Shown here in pieces: positions 49,070 through 58,577 of a stretch of 64,000 nt of DNA. A model generated the notes under the pieces. It did not search any database, had not been told where the DNA came from, and was given only the letters and a program-made list of their open reading frames with translations. This stretch comes from Betaproteobacteria bacterium. Lineage in GTDB: Bacteria; Pseudomonadota; Gammaproteobacteria; Burkholderiales; UBA3065. Position numbers and translations under genes: made by a program. The stretch's first letter is position 1; each line of letters begins with the position of its first letter. Location of the stretch: assembly GCA_027490755.1 (NCBI GenBank), contig JAIXXL010000008.1:108234-172233 (forward strand), read 5' to 3'.

Positions 49070-49957
49070 TCAGCGCGCGGCGGCAGCAGCCTGGGCAGCG
49101 ACCTCGGCAGCGAAATCGGTGACCTTCTTCTCGATGCCCTCGCCGACGATGTACAGGGTGAACGAGGCGACCTCTGCCTTGTTCGACTTGCACAGCTGGT
49201 CGATGGTCTGCTTGTCGTCCTTGACGAAAGGCTGGCCGAGCAGGGTGACTTCCTTGAGGTACTTCTGCACCGTGCCCTCGACGATCTTGGCGATCATCTC
49301 GGCTGGCTTGCCGGCTTCCTTGGCCTTCTCGGCGGCGACGCGGCGCTCCGACTCGATCAGCTCGGCCGAAACCTCACTGGCGTGCAGCGCCTTGGGCTTG
49401 CTGGCGGCGATGTGCATGGCGATGTCCTTGGCCAATTCGTCGCTGCCGCCGACCAGATCCACCAGCACGCCGATGCGCGCACCACCGTGGATGTACTGAG
49501 CGACCTTGCCCTTGGCAGCGATGCGCTGGAAGCGACGGATGCTCATGTTCTCGCCGATCTTGCCGACCAGTGCGGCGCGCACGCTGTCGACCGTACCCTC
49601 GCCCAGGGGCAGCGCGGACAGCGCAGCCACGTCGGCCGGGGCCTTCTCGGCGACCAGGCGCGCGGTGTCGGCAGCCAGCTTGAGGAACTCGTCGTTCTTG
49701 GCGACGAAGTCGGTCTCGGAGTTGAACTCGACGATGGCCGCAGTCTTGCCGTCGGCCGAGATGAACGTCGATACGACACCCTCAGCGGCGACGCGGCTGG
49801 CAGCCTTGCTCGCCTTGTTGCCCAACTTCACACGAAGGATCTCCTCCGCCTTGGCCATGTCGCCATCGGCCTCGGTCAGAGCCTTCTTGCACTCCATCAT
49901 CGGGGCGTCGGTCTTCGCACGAAGTTCCGACACCATCGCTGCGGTGATTGCCGCCAT
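49070..49957 (-). CDS. tsf: Elongation factor Ts
   Basis: Guanine nucleotide exchange factor for EF-Tu, 295 residues. The N-terminal UBA-like domain has [19 protein letters not shown], the [12 protein letters not shown]-Tu-contact segment is present, and the coiled-coil and C-terminal dimer-like domain follow. It is preceded by a 169-base gap after rpsB that contains a terminator-like hairpin, as is common for rpsB-tsf. Confidence 0.98.
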   Translation of the reverse strand: MAAITAAMVSELRAKTDAPMMECKKALTEADGDMAKAEEILRVKLGNKASKAASRVAAEGVVSTFISADGKTAAIVEFNSETDFVAKNDEFLKLAADTARLVAEKAPADVAALSALPLGEGTVDSVRAALVGKIGENMSIRRFQRIAAKGKVAQYIHGGARIGVLVDLVGGSDELAKDIAMHIAASKPKALHASEVSAELIESERRVAAEKAKEAGKPAEMIAKIVEGTVQKYLKEVTLLGQPFVKDDKQTIDQLCKSNKAEVASFTLYIVGEGIEKKVTDFAAEVAAQAAAAAR

Positions 49958-50076
49958 GTCTGCTCCCGTATTCCTGATATCTGCGTTGCGGACGTTCTAC
50001 ACCAACGTCATGACTTTTTTCGGCTAGCGTGGCGTCGATCCGACCCGCGTGATTTTTTACTGCCTGCAGCGGCTCA

Positions 50077-50100
50077 GAAAAAGGGGCGCCCGGCGCCCCT
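50077..50100 (-). terminator. Terminator between rpsB and tsf
   Basis: On the minus strand AGGGGCG and CGCCCCT arms (50094-50100 and 50082-50088) enclose a five-base loop and are followed by TTTTT. It lies about 27 bases past the rpsB stop, so it probably reduces rpsB read-through into tsf. Confidence 0.85.
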
Positions 50101-50126
50101 GTTCCGAACCGGCCTGCGAAACACGC

Positions 50127-50879
50127 TCAGGCCGCGCCCTCGGCGCCCGCCTCGACCTCGACGAACTCTTCCTCGGTCGACTTGACGATCTCCTGGATGA
50201 CCTGACTGCGGCCCTCAAGGATGGCATCTGCGACGTCGCGGGCGTACAGGCGGATGGCCCGAGCCGAGTCGTCATTGCCCGGGATCACGTAGTCGACCCC
50301 TTCCGGCGAATTATTGGTGTCGACCACGCCGACCACCGGGATGTTGAGTGACTTGGCTTCCTGGATGGCGATCTTCTGGTAGCCGACGTCGATGATGAAA
50401 AGCGCATCGGGCAGGCCGTTCATGTCCTTGATACCGCCAAGGCTGCGCTGCAGCTTTTCCAGCTCGCGGCTGAACGACAGGGCTTCCTTCTTGCTCATGC
50501 GCTCGAGCGAGCCGTCGAGTGTCGCGGCTTCCATGTCCTTGAGGCGCTTGAGCGAGGTCTTGACCGTCTTGAAGTTGGTCAGCATGCCGCCGAGCCAGCG
50601 ATGGTCGACGTAGGGCATGCCGGCGCGTGCGGCCTCTTCGGCAACGATCTCGCGGGCCTGGCGCTTGGTGCCGACGAACAGGATGGTGCCCTTGTTCGAG
50701 GCGAGCTTGCGCACGTAGGTCAGCGCGTCGCCGAACATGACCGCGGTCTTCTCAAGGTTGATGATGTGGATGCGGTTACGGTGACCGAAGATGTAGGGGG
50801 CCATCCGCGGGTTCCAGTAGCGTGTCTGGTGGCCGAAGTGAACGCCGGCCTCCAGCATCTGGCGCATGGTTGATGCCAT
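50127..50879 (-). CDS. rpsB: 30S ribosomal protein S2
   Basis: Small-subunit protein bound at the head-body junction, 250 residues. [53 protein letters not shown] and the [24 protein letters not shown] region are diagnostic. CAAGGAGCAAC precedes the ATG. A leader of about 120 bases separates it from the predicted promoter; S2 leaders in proteobacteria are often autoregulatory, and that is possible here. Confidence 0.98.
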   Translation of the reverse strand: MASTMRQMLEAGVHFGHQTRYWNPRMAPYIFGHRNRIHIINLEKTAVMFGDALTYVRKLASNKGTILFVGTKRQAREIVAEEAARAGMPYVDHRWLGGMLTNFKTVKTSLKRLKDMEAATLDGSLERMSKKEALSFSRELEKLQRSLGGIKDMNGLPDALFIIDVGYQKIAIQEAKSLNIPVVGVVDTNNSPEGVDYVIPGNDDSARAIRLYARDVADAILEGRSQVIQEIVKSTEEEFVEVEAGAEGAA

Positions 50880-51008
50880 GGGTGTTGCTCCTTGTTAAGG
50901 TTGGTCCGCCACCCGCGTCCGCCTGCACTTTCAACGGGCATGGGGCCGGTCGCTGCGCAGACACCTTAACGAAACGGGTGTGAGAATTTGGCTGTGTGCC
51001 AACCCGAG

Positions 51009-51038
51009 ATTGTAAACCGGTATGGCCCTTTGCCTCAA
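51009..51038 (-). promoter_or_regulatory. Sigma-70-type promoter for rpsB
   Basis: On the minus strand TTGAGG (51033-51038) and TACAAT (51009-51014) are separated by 18 bases. Transcription would begin near 51002, leaving a leader of about 120 bases before rpsB. Confidence 0.65.
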
Positions 51039-51132
51039 GACCGGAGATGCCTCCCTGCAAGTGCGCCACATCGCCCAGAAAAGCACCACCGTGGCGAGGC
51101 AAAATCGGAGCGAGTCTGAAGCCCGTGTCGAC

Positions 51133-51138
51133 TACAAT
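51133..51138 (+). promoter_or_regulatory. Candidate -10 element for map-glnD
   Basis: TACAAT lies 35 bases before the map start. No good -35 hexamer is present at the expected distance (GCGAGT at 51110), so this is only a candidate. Confidence 0.3.
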
Positions 51139-51172
51139 CGCGGGACAGTCTCACCTTGGCCTCCGCACCTCG

Positions 51173-51964
51173 ATGTCCTCGATCACCCTAAAATCAGCGC
51201 AGGATATCGAGTCGATGCGTGTCGCCGGACGGCTCGCGTCTGAGGTGCTCGACTTCATCACCCCGCACGTCTGCAGCGGCATCAGCACTGCCGAACTCGA
51301 CCGCCTCTGCCACGACTTCATGGTCGACGTGCAGGGCACCGTGCCAGCACCGCTCAACTATGCACCGCCAGGGCATTCGCCGTACCCCAAGAGCATCTGC
51401 ACCTCGGTCAATCACCAGGTCTGCCATGGCGTGCCCGGGGAACGCGTGCTCAAGGGCGGTGACATCGTCAACATCGACATCACCGTGATCAAAGACGGAT
51501 GGCACGGCGACACCAGCCGCATGTTCATCGTCGGCGAGGGTTCGGTGCTGGCGAAGCGCCTCTGTGACATCACCTACCGCGCCATGTGGGAAGGCATCCG
51601 CACGATACGCCCCGGGGCGACGCTGGGCGATATCGGACATGCTGTTCAGCGCTTCGCCGAGGGCCAGGGCTTCAGCATCGTCCGCGAGTTCTGCGGCCAC
51701 GGTATCGGCCAGGTGTTCCATGAAGACCCGCAGGTGCTGCACTACGGCCGTCCAGGCACCGGCACCAAGCTGGTCGAGGGGATGGTGTTCACGGTCGAGC
51801 CGATGATCAATGCGGGCAAGGCGGGCATCCGCCAGCTCGGCGATGGCTGGACCATCGTCACCAAGGACCACTCGCTGTCCGCGCAGTGGGAGCACACCGT
51901 AGCGGTCACTGCTGACGGCTTCGAGGTGCTCACCGTATCGGACGGCACGCCCCCGCCGCCATGA
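51173..51964 (+). CDS. map: Type I methionine aminopeptidase
   Basis: Removes N-terminal methionine from nascent proteins, 263 residues. Metal ligands are visible: aspartates in DIVNIDITVIKDGWHGDTSRMF, the histidine in FCGHGIGQVFHEDP, glutamates in FTVEPMIN and WEHTVAVT. The start at 51173 (MSSITLKSAQDIESM) is chosen on family alignment; upstream codons lie in the promoter region. Its last 4 bases overlap glnD. It is divergent from rpsB, a common arrangement. Confidence 0.97.
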   Translation: MSSITLKSAQDIESMRVAGRLASEVLDFITPHVCSGISTAELDRLCHDFMVDVQGTVPAPLNYAPPGHSPYPKSICTSVNHQVCHGVPGERVLKGGDIVNIDITVIKDGWHGDTSRMFIVGEGSVLAKRLCDITYRAMWEGIRTIRPGATLGDIGHAVQRFAEGQGFSIVREFCGHGIGQVFHEDPQVLHYGRPGTGTKLVEGMVFTVEPMINAGKAGIRQLGDGWTIVTKDHSLSAQWEHTVAVTADGFEVLTVSDGTPPPP

Positions 51965-54534
51965 GCCCGGACGCGCTGCGTGCGCGTGTCGGTAAGCTGC
52001 GCGCGGCGATCGCCTCACGGCGCCGCGAGCTGCAGGAAACCTACCTGGGTGGCAGGCCGGCGCGACTGCTGCGGCAATGGTCGGCCTCGGTTGACGAGGC
52101 CTTGCGAAGCCTGTGGGGAGACACCAGCATGCCGGCCGGCTGGGCCTTGGTGGCGGTCGGGGGCTACGGACGGCGCGAACTCTTCCCCTGCTCCGACGTA
52201 GACCTGCTGCTGCTGCTTGATGCGCCGGTCGGCCCCGACGAGCAACCGCTCCTCGACCGCTTTGTTGGCACCCTCTGGGACATCGGGCTGGAGGTCGGTC
52301 ACAGCGTGCGCACCGCACACGAGTGCCTGGAGGCGGCCCGCAGCGACATCACCGTCGCCACCAACCTGATCGAGGCGCGCTGGCTGGCTGGCGACCGGCG
52401 TCTGTTCGGCCGCTTCGAGCAGGCACGCGACAGCGCGCTCGACATTCGGCTGTTCGTACACGCCAAGCGCGTGGAACAGGAGCAACGCCACGCGCGGCAA
52501 CAGGACGCGGCCTCAAGCCTCGAGCCGAACATCAAGGAGGCTCCGGGCGGCCTGCGCGACCTCCACGTGGTCCTCTGGATGGCGCGGGCCTGCGGCTTTG
52601 GCAGCGACTGGAGCGCCCTCGAACGCTCCGGCCTGCTCGGCCGCGCCGAGGCGGCGCAGATCCGCCGCAACTGCCGCTTCCTGCAGGAGTTGCGCATCCG
52701 GCTGCACCGGCTGACCAAACGTCGCGAGGATCGCCTGCTGTTCGACTGGCAGACCGGGCTGGCACAGGAGATGGGCTTCAGCGACGGGCGCGGCCGGCGC
52801 GCCTCGGAGCGCCTGATGCAGCGCTACTACCGCACCGCCAAGTCGGTGGTGCTGCTCAACACCATCCTGCTCCGCTTGCTCGATGCCCACCTCAACGGTA
52901 GCGGCACGGTCGTCGAGCAGGTACTCGACGGCCACTTTGTCATCCGCGACGGCTTGCTCGACATCGCCGACCACGGGGTGTTTGAACGCAACCCGCCGGC
53001 CATCCTGCGCGCCTTCCTCGAACTGGCCAGACGCCCCGAGCTGCGCGGACTGACGGCGGGCACGATGCGCGAACTGTGGCGCTCGCGGCAAAAGGTGGAC
53101 GCCGCCTTCCGCCGCGACCCGTGCAACATCGCAAGCTTCAACGCGCTGCTGCGCGAACCCCGGGGCCTGACACACAACCTGCAGCGCATGAACCGCTACG
53201 ACATCCTCGGGCGCTACCTGCCGGAGTTCGGGCGCATCGTCGGGCAGATGCAGCACGACCTGTTCCACGTCTACACGGTGGACGAACACATCCTGATGGT
53301 GCTGCGCAATGTCCGCCGCTTCGCGCAGGCCGAGTTCGCGCACGAGTACCCACTCTGCTCGCGCCTGATGGCTGAGTTCGAGCGTCCGGAGGTGATCTGG
53401 GTGGCCGCGCTGTACCACGACATCGCCAAGGGCCGCGGCGGCGACCACTCGACGCTCGGCGCGGTCGACGTGCGGCGTTTCTGTCGCCGCCACGGATTCG
53501 ATGCGGGCGACACGGCCCTGGCCGAGTTCCTTGTCGAGCAGCACCTGCTGATGTCGGCCACCGCTCAGAAGCAGGACCTGAGCGACCCGGCAGTCATCGC
53601 AGCGTTCTGCCAAAAAGTACCTGACGAGCGCAGCCTGACCGCGCTTTTCCTGCTCACCGTAGCCGACATCCGCGGCACCAGCCCCAAGGTCTGGAACGCC
53701 TGGAAAGGCAAGCTGTTGCAGGACCTGTATCACCAAGCGCTGCGACGGCTGCGCGGCGAGAAAGGCACCGATGGCACCTGGATGCAGGGTCGGCAGGTCG
53801 AGGCCGAGAACATCCTGCGCCTTTACGCGCTGGATGCGGAGGCGAATCGCGGCTTCTGGGCGACCCTGGAACCGGATTACTTCATGCGCAACGAGCCGGC
53901 AGACATCGCCTGGCACGCTCGCTCGCTCTACGGCCGCCACAACGGCGGCGAGGCGGTGGTGCGCGCCCGCCTGGCGCCCATCGGCGAGGGCCTCCAGGTC
54001 CTGGTCTACAGCCCCGAGCGCGCCGACCTGTTCGCCCGCGTCACCGGCGTGTTCGAGCGGATGGGTTACAGCATCGCCGAGGCGCGCCTGCACACCACGC
54101 GCAGCGGCTATAACGTGTTCGTGTTCCTGGTCATGGACCCGGGCCGCGATGCGGCCGGCTACCGCGACATCGTCGCGCTGGTCGAGCACGACCTGCTGGT
54201 CGCCCTGCAGACCGAAGAGCCGCTGCCGCCGCCGCTGCAAGGTCGTCTGAGCCGGCAGGTCCGACACTTCCCGATCAGCCCCGAGATCAACCTGCGCGGC
54301 GTCGAGAACCCGCGCTTCCGCATCCTTACGGTGATCGCGGCCGACCAGCCCGGCCTGCTCTCGCGCATGGCGCAGGTGCTGCTAAGACACTCGGTGGCGG
54401 TGCATTCGGCCAAGGTCAACACCCTCCGCGAACGCGCCGAGGACAGCTTCTTGGTGTCGGGGCCGGGGCTTGGAGATGCGCGGCAGGTGGCACAACTGGA
54501 GCAGGATCTGGCCGGCGCGATCGCGGTGACCTGA
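51961..54534 (+). CDS. glnD: PII uridylyltransferase / uridylyl-removing enzyme
   Basis: Nitrogen sensor that uridylylates or deuridylylates PII proteins according to glutamine level; 857 residues. Domain order: nucleotidyltransferase (VGGYGRRELFPCSDVDLLLL), the GlnD-specific helical domain, the HD phosphohydrolase (YHDIAKGRGGDHS) and two C-terminal ACT domains (the second starts LTVIAADQPGLLSRMAQVLL). The stop lies 18 bases from the convergent flhB-like gene. Confidence 0.98.
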   Translation: MSPDALRARVGKLRAAIASRRRELQETYLGGRPARLLRQWSASVDEALRSLWGDTSMPAGWALVAVGGYGRRELFPCSDVDLLLLLDAPVGPDEQPLLDRFVGTLWDIGLEVGHSVRTAHECLEAARSDITVATNLIEARWLAGDRRLFGRFEQARDSALDIRLFVHAKRVEQEQRHARQQDAASSLEPNIKEAPGGLRDLHVVLWMARACGFGSDWSALERSGLLGRAEAAQIRRNCRFLQELRIRLHRLTKRREDRLLFDWQTGLAQEMGFSDGRGRRASERLMQRYYRTAKSVVLLNTILLRLLDAHLNGSGTVVEQVLDGHFVIRDGLLDIADHGVFERNPPAILRAFLELARRPELRGLTAGTMRELWRSRQKVDAAFRRDPCNIASFNALLREPRGLTHNLQRMNRYDILGRYLPEFGRIVGQMQHDLFHVYTVDEHILMVLRNVRRFAQAEFAHEYPLCSRLMAEFERPEVIWVAALYHDIAKGRGGDHSTLGAVDVRRFCRRHGFDAGDTALAEFLVEQHLLMSATAQKQDLSDPAVIAAFCQKVPDERSLTALFLLTVADIRGTSPKVWNAWKGKLLQDLYHQALRRLRGEKGTDGTWMQGRQVEAENILRLYALDAEANRGFWATLEPDYFMRNEPADIAWHARSLYGRHNGGEAVVRARLAPIGEGLQVLVYSPERADLFARVTGVFERMGYSIAEARLHTTRSGYNVFVFLVMDPGRDAAGYRDIVALVEHDLLVALQTEEPLPPPLQGRLSRQVRHFPISPEINLRGVENPRFRILTVIAADQPGLLSRMAQVLLRHSVAVHSAKVNTLRERAEDSFLVSGPGLGDARQVAQLEQDLAGAIAVT

Positions 54535-54552
54535 CCAAGGCCGGATGTGGGG

Positions 54553-54921
54553 TCAGCCCTCGTTGCCTGGCTCACCGGCTTCGACCGCGCGCAGCGTCTC
54601 GGGCAGCCCCTGGGCAACCGGTGGCTCGCCGGCGTCCTCGCCGCGCTCGATGCGATACAGCCAAGCCAGCACCTCGGCCACGGCGCGATAAAGGGCTGGT
54701 GGGATCTGCGCGTCAAGGTCGACCTCGAGCAGCAGCCGCACCAGTTCCGGCGACTCGTGCACGAAGATGTCCGACTCGCGGGCCTTCTGGATGATGCGCT
54801 CGGCAAGCTCGCCGCGGCCCTTGGCCAGCACCGTCGGCGCCGACTCGTTCTTGCTGTAGGCCAGCGCCACTGCGGCGCGCGGCGGCAATCTCCCGCGATC
54901 ACCCTTGGGGTCGGCCGCCAC
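54553..54921 (-). CDS. FlhB-like cytoplasmic domain protein (FhlB/FlhX type)
   Basis: Stand-alone 122-residue homologue of the C-terminal cytoplasmic domain of FlhB, without its membrane part. AAVALAYSKNESAPTVLAKG matches the FlhB segment after the autocleavage site, and ARESDIFVHESPELVRLLLE and IPPALYRAVAEVLAWLY match the rest. The autocleaving NPTH motif is absent; the corresponding position reads PPRA. It may modulate export-substrate switching with the adjacent FliK-like protein. The spacing to that gene is 4 bases. Confidence 0.85.
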   Translation of the reverse strand: MAADPKGDRGRLPPRAAVALAYSKNESAPTVLAKGRGELAERIIQKARESDIFVHESPELVRLLLEVDLDAQIPPALYRAVAEVLAWLYRIERGEDAGEPPVAQGLPETLRAVEAGEPGNEG

Positions 54922-54925
54922 CGGC

Positions 54926-55927
54926 TCAGCCCCCCGCCGCGTCGACCGGAGCGGGTTCGAAGGCCATGCGCCGCACCTGCAGACCTGCCGCTGCCAGCGC
55001 CTCGGTCAGGGCCGGCGCCGCATCGCGCAGGCGCTCGAGCGAGGCCGTTCCTGCCCGTAGCGAGACCTGCAGGCGATCGCCCTCCAGCGACAGGTGGGCC
55101 TCGATGCGCTCGAGGCTGCCGAATTCGCTGCTCAGGACCGTCTCCCAACGGCGTTCGGCATCCTCGCCGCGTCTTTGCGGACCCTCATCCTCGACGCGGG
55201 TCTGCCAATCCATCACCAGCCCGGAGGCGAGATCGGTACGGATGACCAGCGTCTGTTGCTGGAACACCTCGACCTGGTGGCGGACCATCTCCAGCGCCTG
55301 ACCACTGAGCCCCGCACCCGCCAGCCGGGTGGCGAGAGCGCCATCGCCTGCCGCTGCAGCCTGGGTGGTGGGCCATGCCGCCTGAGGCTCCTGACGCAAA
55401 GACGCCTCACTACGCTGGCCCTTGACCCACTGCGCCTGGTGTTGCTCATAGAACAGGCCGCTGCGATCCACCGCCTCGCGCAAGGCAAGGGCCAATCGGC
55501 CCGGGTCCTGCATCAGCGTCGCGTCGGCGGCGCCGGGCACCGAGACCTTGGGTGGCGCTGCCGGGTTCGGCAAGGCCTCACCGACACGGCTGAGCATCCG
55601 CCCCTCGGGGGAGAGCTGCAGGTCGGGCGAAGCGTCCGAGGGCGCGCCGGCAAGTTGGGCCGGGACGGCGGGTGGCCTCGAGACCGCCAGACGCAACTCG
55701 GGCTTGACCTCGAGAACCGTGAAGTCGAGTGTCTGGTCTGGGGTAACGGGGAAAGGCAGATCGACAGCGAAGGTGGCGGCCCCGAGCATGAGGACAGGCC
55801 GCCCTTGGGCGCCCGATTCAACCACCCGGGCGCGGACCATGTCGCCCACGGACAACTGCGAACCCGCCAGTTCCTGCCCGGACAGCGCCGGCAGGGGAAC
55901 CAGCGACCGGACATCGACGGAGATCAT
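54926..55927 (-). CDS. FliK-like flagellar hook-length control protein
   Basis: Protein of 333 residues with a Pro/Ala/Gln-rich N-terminal ruler-like part and a C-terminal Flg_hook domain (SLERIEAHLSLEGDRLQVSL and ERLRDAAPALTEALAAAGLQ). Hook-length proteins measure the hook and trigger the FlhB switch, which fits the flhB-like neighbour. No other fliK candidate occurs after fliJ in this window, so it may be the main FliK or a paralogue. Its ATG overlaps the stop of the fliT-like gene. Confidence 0.78.
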   Translation of the reverse strand: MISVDVRSLVPLPALSGQELAGSQLSVGDMVRARVVESGAQGRPVLMLGAATFAVDLPFPVTPDQTLDFTVLEVKPELRLAVSRPPAVPAQLAGAPSDASPDLQLSPEGRMLSRVGEALPNPAAPPKVSVPGAADATLMQDPGRLALALREAVDRSGLFYEQHQAQWVKGQRSEASLRQEPQAAWPTTQAAAAGDGALATRLAGAGLSGQALEMVRHQVEVFQQQTLVIRTDLASGLVMDWQTRVEDEGPQRRGEDAERRWETVLSSEFGSLERIEAHLSLEGDRLQVSLRAGTASLERLRDAAPALTEALAAAGLQVRRMAFEPAPVDAAGG

Positions 55928-56265
55928 CCCGGCGGCCGCTGTGGCGGGCCGTTCCCGGCGGGCGGGGACGACATCTCCGCAAGCAATTCGCCGAGCCGGG
56001 CCATGCGGGCACCGGTCAAAGCGGCGATCTCATCGTTCAGACGCAGGCAGGTCGCCAGGCCTTCCTTGACACGGGCTGCCGCGGACGGTGACTGGGAGAG
56101 CACCGATGCGTAGTCCTCACCCAGAAGGCGGCCGCGGTCGGACTCCAGGCTCGCCAGAACATCCCAGTCGCCCGCCCTGGCGGCGTCGAGCATCTGGCTC
56201 GACAGCGCGACCGCCCGTGCGAGTCGCTCGAGCTGGGCGCGCGTTTCTGTATCGTTAGCCGGCAC
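55924..56265 (-). CDS. fliT: FliT-like flagellar export chaperone
   Basis: Short helical protein of 113 residues located directly after fliS, with an all-alpha pattern and no transmembrane segment, consistent with FliT, the chaperone of the filament cap FliD. Sequence similarity in this family is low, so the name depends on position and size. The start is a GTG at 56265 overlapping fliS by 11 bases. Confidence 0.7.
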   Translation of the reverse strand: MPANDTETRAQLERLARAVALSSQMLDAARAGDWDVLASLESDRGRLLGEDYASVLSQSPSAAARVKEGLATCLRLNDEIAALTGARMARLGELLAEMSSPPAGNGPPQRPPG

Positions 56266-56704
56266 GGACAGCGACGGCCGGGCCGGTACCGCTCACCGGC
56301 CGCGTCTTCTCACGCTGGCGATCGGCAAGCTCGACCCACGAGGCACGAAGGGTGGACAGCAGTCCAGCGACCCCGTCAAGCTTCTCTTCGGAATTCCTGA
56401 GGTTAGCCTGCAGCAACTGGCCACGCAGGTAGTCGTATAGGGCAGCAAGGTTTGCGGCGATCTCTCCGCCCTGCTGCATGTCCAGGATGGCACGCAATTC
56501 CGAGACGATATTGGTAGCACGGGTGATCTCGCGGGCCTTGCCAGGAACATCGCCGGCCTGAAGCAGCAAGATCGCGCGGCGCACGGACTCGATCGCTCCA
56601 TCGTAGAGAAGCACGATCAGTTCCACGGGCTCGGCGGAATTGACGGAAAGTTCGAGTTGGTTGAGGCGGTAGGCCTCGATTCCGCGGTCGGTCGGCATGT
56701 TCAT
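56255..56704 (-). CDS. fliS: Flagellin export chaperone FliS
   Basis: Binds the flagellin C-terminus in the cytoplasm to prevent early polymerisation; 149 residues. The family segment PVELIVLLYDGAIESVRRA and the later NIVSELRAILDMQQGGEIAA and YDYLRGQLLQANL are clear. It lies 11 bases after fliD. Confidence 0.95.
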   Translation of the reverse strand: MNMPTDRGIEAYRLNQLELSVNSAEPVELIVLLYDGAIESVRRAILLLQAGDVPGKAREITRATNIVSELRAILDMQQGGEIAANLAALYDYLRGQLLQANLRNSEEKLDGVAGLLSTLRASWVELADRQREKTRPVSGTGPAVAVRAG

Positions 56705-56715
56705 AGGTGTCTCTC

Positions 56716-58089
56716 TTATCCAAGGGTCCTGCTGATTGCTGCACTGGTTTGGCCAAGCCGCGCCATCAGCGCGTCGAGGGCGGAAAATTCGCGGCGCAAC
56801 CGAGCCTCGACGGATTCGAGTCGTCTTTCCATCTGTTCGATGCGCTCGTCAAGGGAAGTGATGCTGGAACGCAGACCTTCTTCCCGAGAGTCGATCAGTC
56901 CATCTGTGTCGAGGAACTCGCTCGCAACTGTATTAAAACGCGCAAAGATACCGTTGGTGCTGTTGGCGAGGAGGTTGCTGACGGCATCTGGCTCGTCAGT
57001 CAACGCCGATCGCAAGGTCTCCGAATTCAGGCTCATCACGCCGTCCTCGTCAACTGAGATGCCGATCTCGATCAGGTAGCTCAGGCTGTTACCCGTGCTG
57101 CCACCCGATTCGCCGGCCAAGCTGCGCAGGCTGGACATCACAGAGAGCAGCGTCGAGTCGGCTGCCAGGGCGCCGCCCTTGGCGTAACGTTGCTCGTTGG
57201 ACTGGATAAAGGTGTTGTATGCGCTTACGAAAGCCTCAACTTTTTCGACCACGGCGGAGTCGTCCCGCGCAATGGAAAGGTTGAAGGTGCTGGAAGTGGT
57301 CGCCTTGGCGACGAAGGTCACGCCCTCGATGGCGCTTGAGAACACGTTCGTCGACGAAGTGATGGTTACCCCATCAACGCTGATCTGCGCATCAGAGGCC
57401 GCGACCGATTCGCCGGTCGTGGCACCAGAGTCCGTGTAAGACGTCCCGGCAGAGAATTGCAGGAAATCGTAATTCGAGTTGCTGGTGCCGCTGACGGCAA
57501 CAGACGTTACGGCGTTTGCCGCGCCCGTGTCTTCGCTACGCATGACGAGTCGCGAACCGGAGCCGTCATTGATGACGCTGGCGACCACGCCGGTGTTGTC
57601 GGTCGCGTCGTTGATCGCGTCACGGATACCTTCCAGGGAAGCATCTGCAACACTGACGGAGAAGCTTCCTCCGCCTTGGCTTATCGTCAGCGTGGCTGAT
57701 CCCGCGATTGTCGCGCTCGAATCCGTGATGCGCGTGGCACCGCCGTCGATCGAGTTGGGTGAAACGAGTGTCTGCGCCTTGGCCAAGGATGCCACACGGA
57801 TAGCGTACTGCCCCGCAGTGGCACTTGAAGACACTGCTGCAGACCCCGCCGAGGTGTCCGACAAGGTCGAAGAGAAGACGTTGAAACCAGTGCTGGTGCC
57901 AAGGTTTTTCGCCGCGGTCTGAAGCGCAGCGATCTCAGATCTGACTTTGCCGTACGCAGAGAGATTGGAGTTGATGCCAGAGATACGACTCTGCAGTCGG
58001 GACGCGGGCCGGCGTTCCAGTGACATCAACTGCTTGACGATACCCTCGACATCAAGATTGCTGCCGATACCGGCAGAGGTGATGGCCAT
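56716..58089 (-). CDS. fliD: Flagellar filament cap protein FliD
   Basis: HAP2 cap that helps flagellin fold into the filament tip; 457 residues. The N-terminal GIGSNLDVEGIVKQLMSLE and the C-terminal heptad region (SITSLDERIEQMERRLESVE) are conserved, with a Ser/Thr/Ala-rich variable middle typical of surface-exposed protein. Base composition looks less GC-biased than the neighbouring genes, as often seen for variable surface domains. Confidence 0.95.
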   Translation of the reverse strand: MAITSAGIGSNLDVEGIVKQLMSLERRPASRLQSRISGINSNLSAYGKVRSEIAALQTAAKNLGTSTGFNVFSSTLSDTSAGSAAVSSSATAGQYAIRVASLAKAQTLVSPNSIDGGATRITDSSATIAGSATLTISQGGGSFSVSVADASLEGIRDAINDATDNTGVVASVINDGSGSRLVMRSEDTGAANAVTSVAVSGTSNSNYDFLQFSAGTSYTDSGATTGESVAASDAQISVDGVTITSSTNVFSSAIEGVTFVAKATTSSTFNLSIARDDSAVVEKVEAFVSAYNTFIQSNEQRYAKGGALAADSTLLSVMSSLRSLAGESGGSTGNSLSYLIEIGISVDEDGVMSLNSETLRSALTDEPDAVSNLLANSTNGIFARFNTVASEFLDTDGLIDSREEGLRSSITSLDERIEQMERRLESVEARLRREFSALDALMARLGQTSAAISRTLG

Positions 58090-58105
58090 GGGCGATCGGC
58101 TCCGG

Positions 58106-58510
58106 TCAGGCCTTGTCGCGGAGCAGAACGCCGCTCAACGCGTCAAGTCGCTTGGCGATTCGAAGGGTTTCCTCAGACGGAACCTGACGAATCAGTTCAC
58201 CCGAGTTGGAGTCGACGACTCGTACAACCGGGCGGTTAAGGCTGTCATCGATGGAGATGCGCAGGTCAGAGAAGGATTCAGACAATTTGCGGTCGATCTG
58301 TTCGGCCGCTTTTTGAACGGCTACCCGTTGGGCTTGGGCCCCAGGCTGCTGGGATGCGGGGACCCCGGAAACCGGCTTGGGCTCGGGCTTCTGAGGCTTT
58401 GCAGGAATACTGACCGGCGCCAGAGACGCCTCTTTCCGCGAACGCGGGGGTTCCGCCGCCGGATCTGGCGGGGAGGGCTTTGCACTAGGCTGAACCGGGA
58501 TTGAAGTCAT
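58106..58510 (-). CDS. flaG: FlaG family flagellar protein
   Basis: Small protein of 134 residues linked to flagellar filament length; its exact role is unclear. The C-terminal signature VVRVVDSNSGELIRQVPSEE and the RIAKRLD helix are typical, preceded by a Pro/Lys-rich variable N-terminus. It lies between fliC and fliD, its usual place. GGAG precedes the ATG. Confidence 0.93.
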   Translation of the reverse strand: MTSIPVQPSAKPSPPDPAAEPPRSRKEASLAPVSIPAKPQKPEPKPVSGVPASQQPGAQAQRVAVQKAAEQIDRKLSESFSDLRISIDDSLNRPVVRVVDSNSGELIRQVPSEETLRIAKRLDALSGVLLRDKA

Positions 58511-58541
58511 CTCGCGAGACTCCGGGATTTACGAGACCGTG

Positions 58542-58569
58542 GGTGCTGCCGGCACCTGCCGGCAGCACC
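58542..58569 (-). terminator. Strong hairpin after fliC
   Basis: GGTGCTGCCGGCA (58542-58554) and TGCCGGCAGCACC (58557-58569) are perfect 13-base arms a few bases past the fliC stop. No T-run follows on the minus strand, so it may act as a 3' stabiliser of the abundant flagellin message or as a partial terminator before flaG. Confidence 0.65.
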
Positions 58570-58577
58570 TGCTCATG

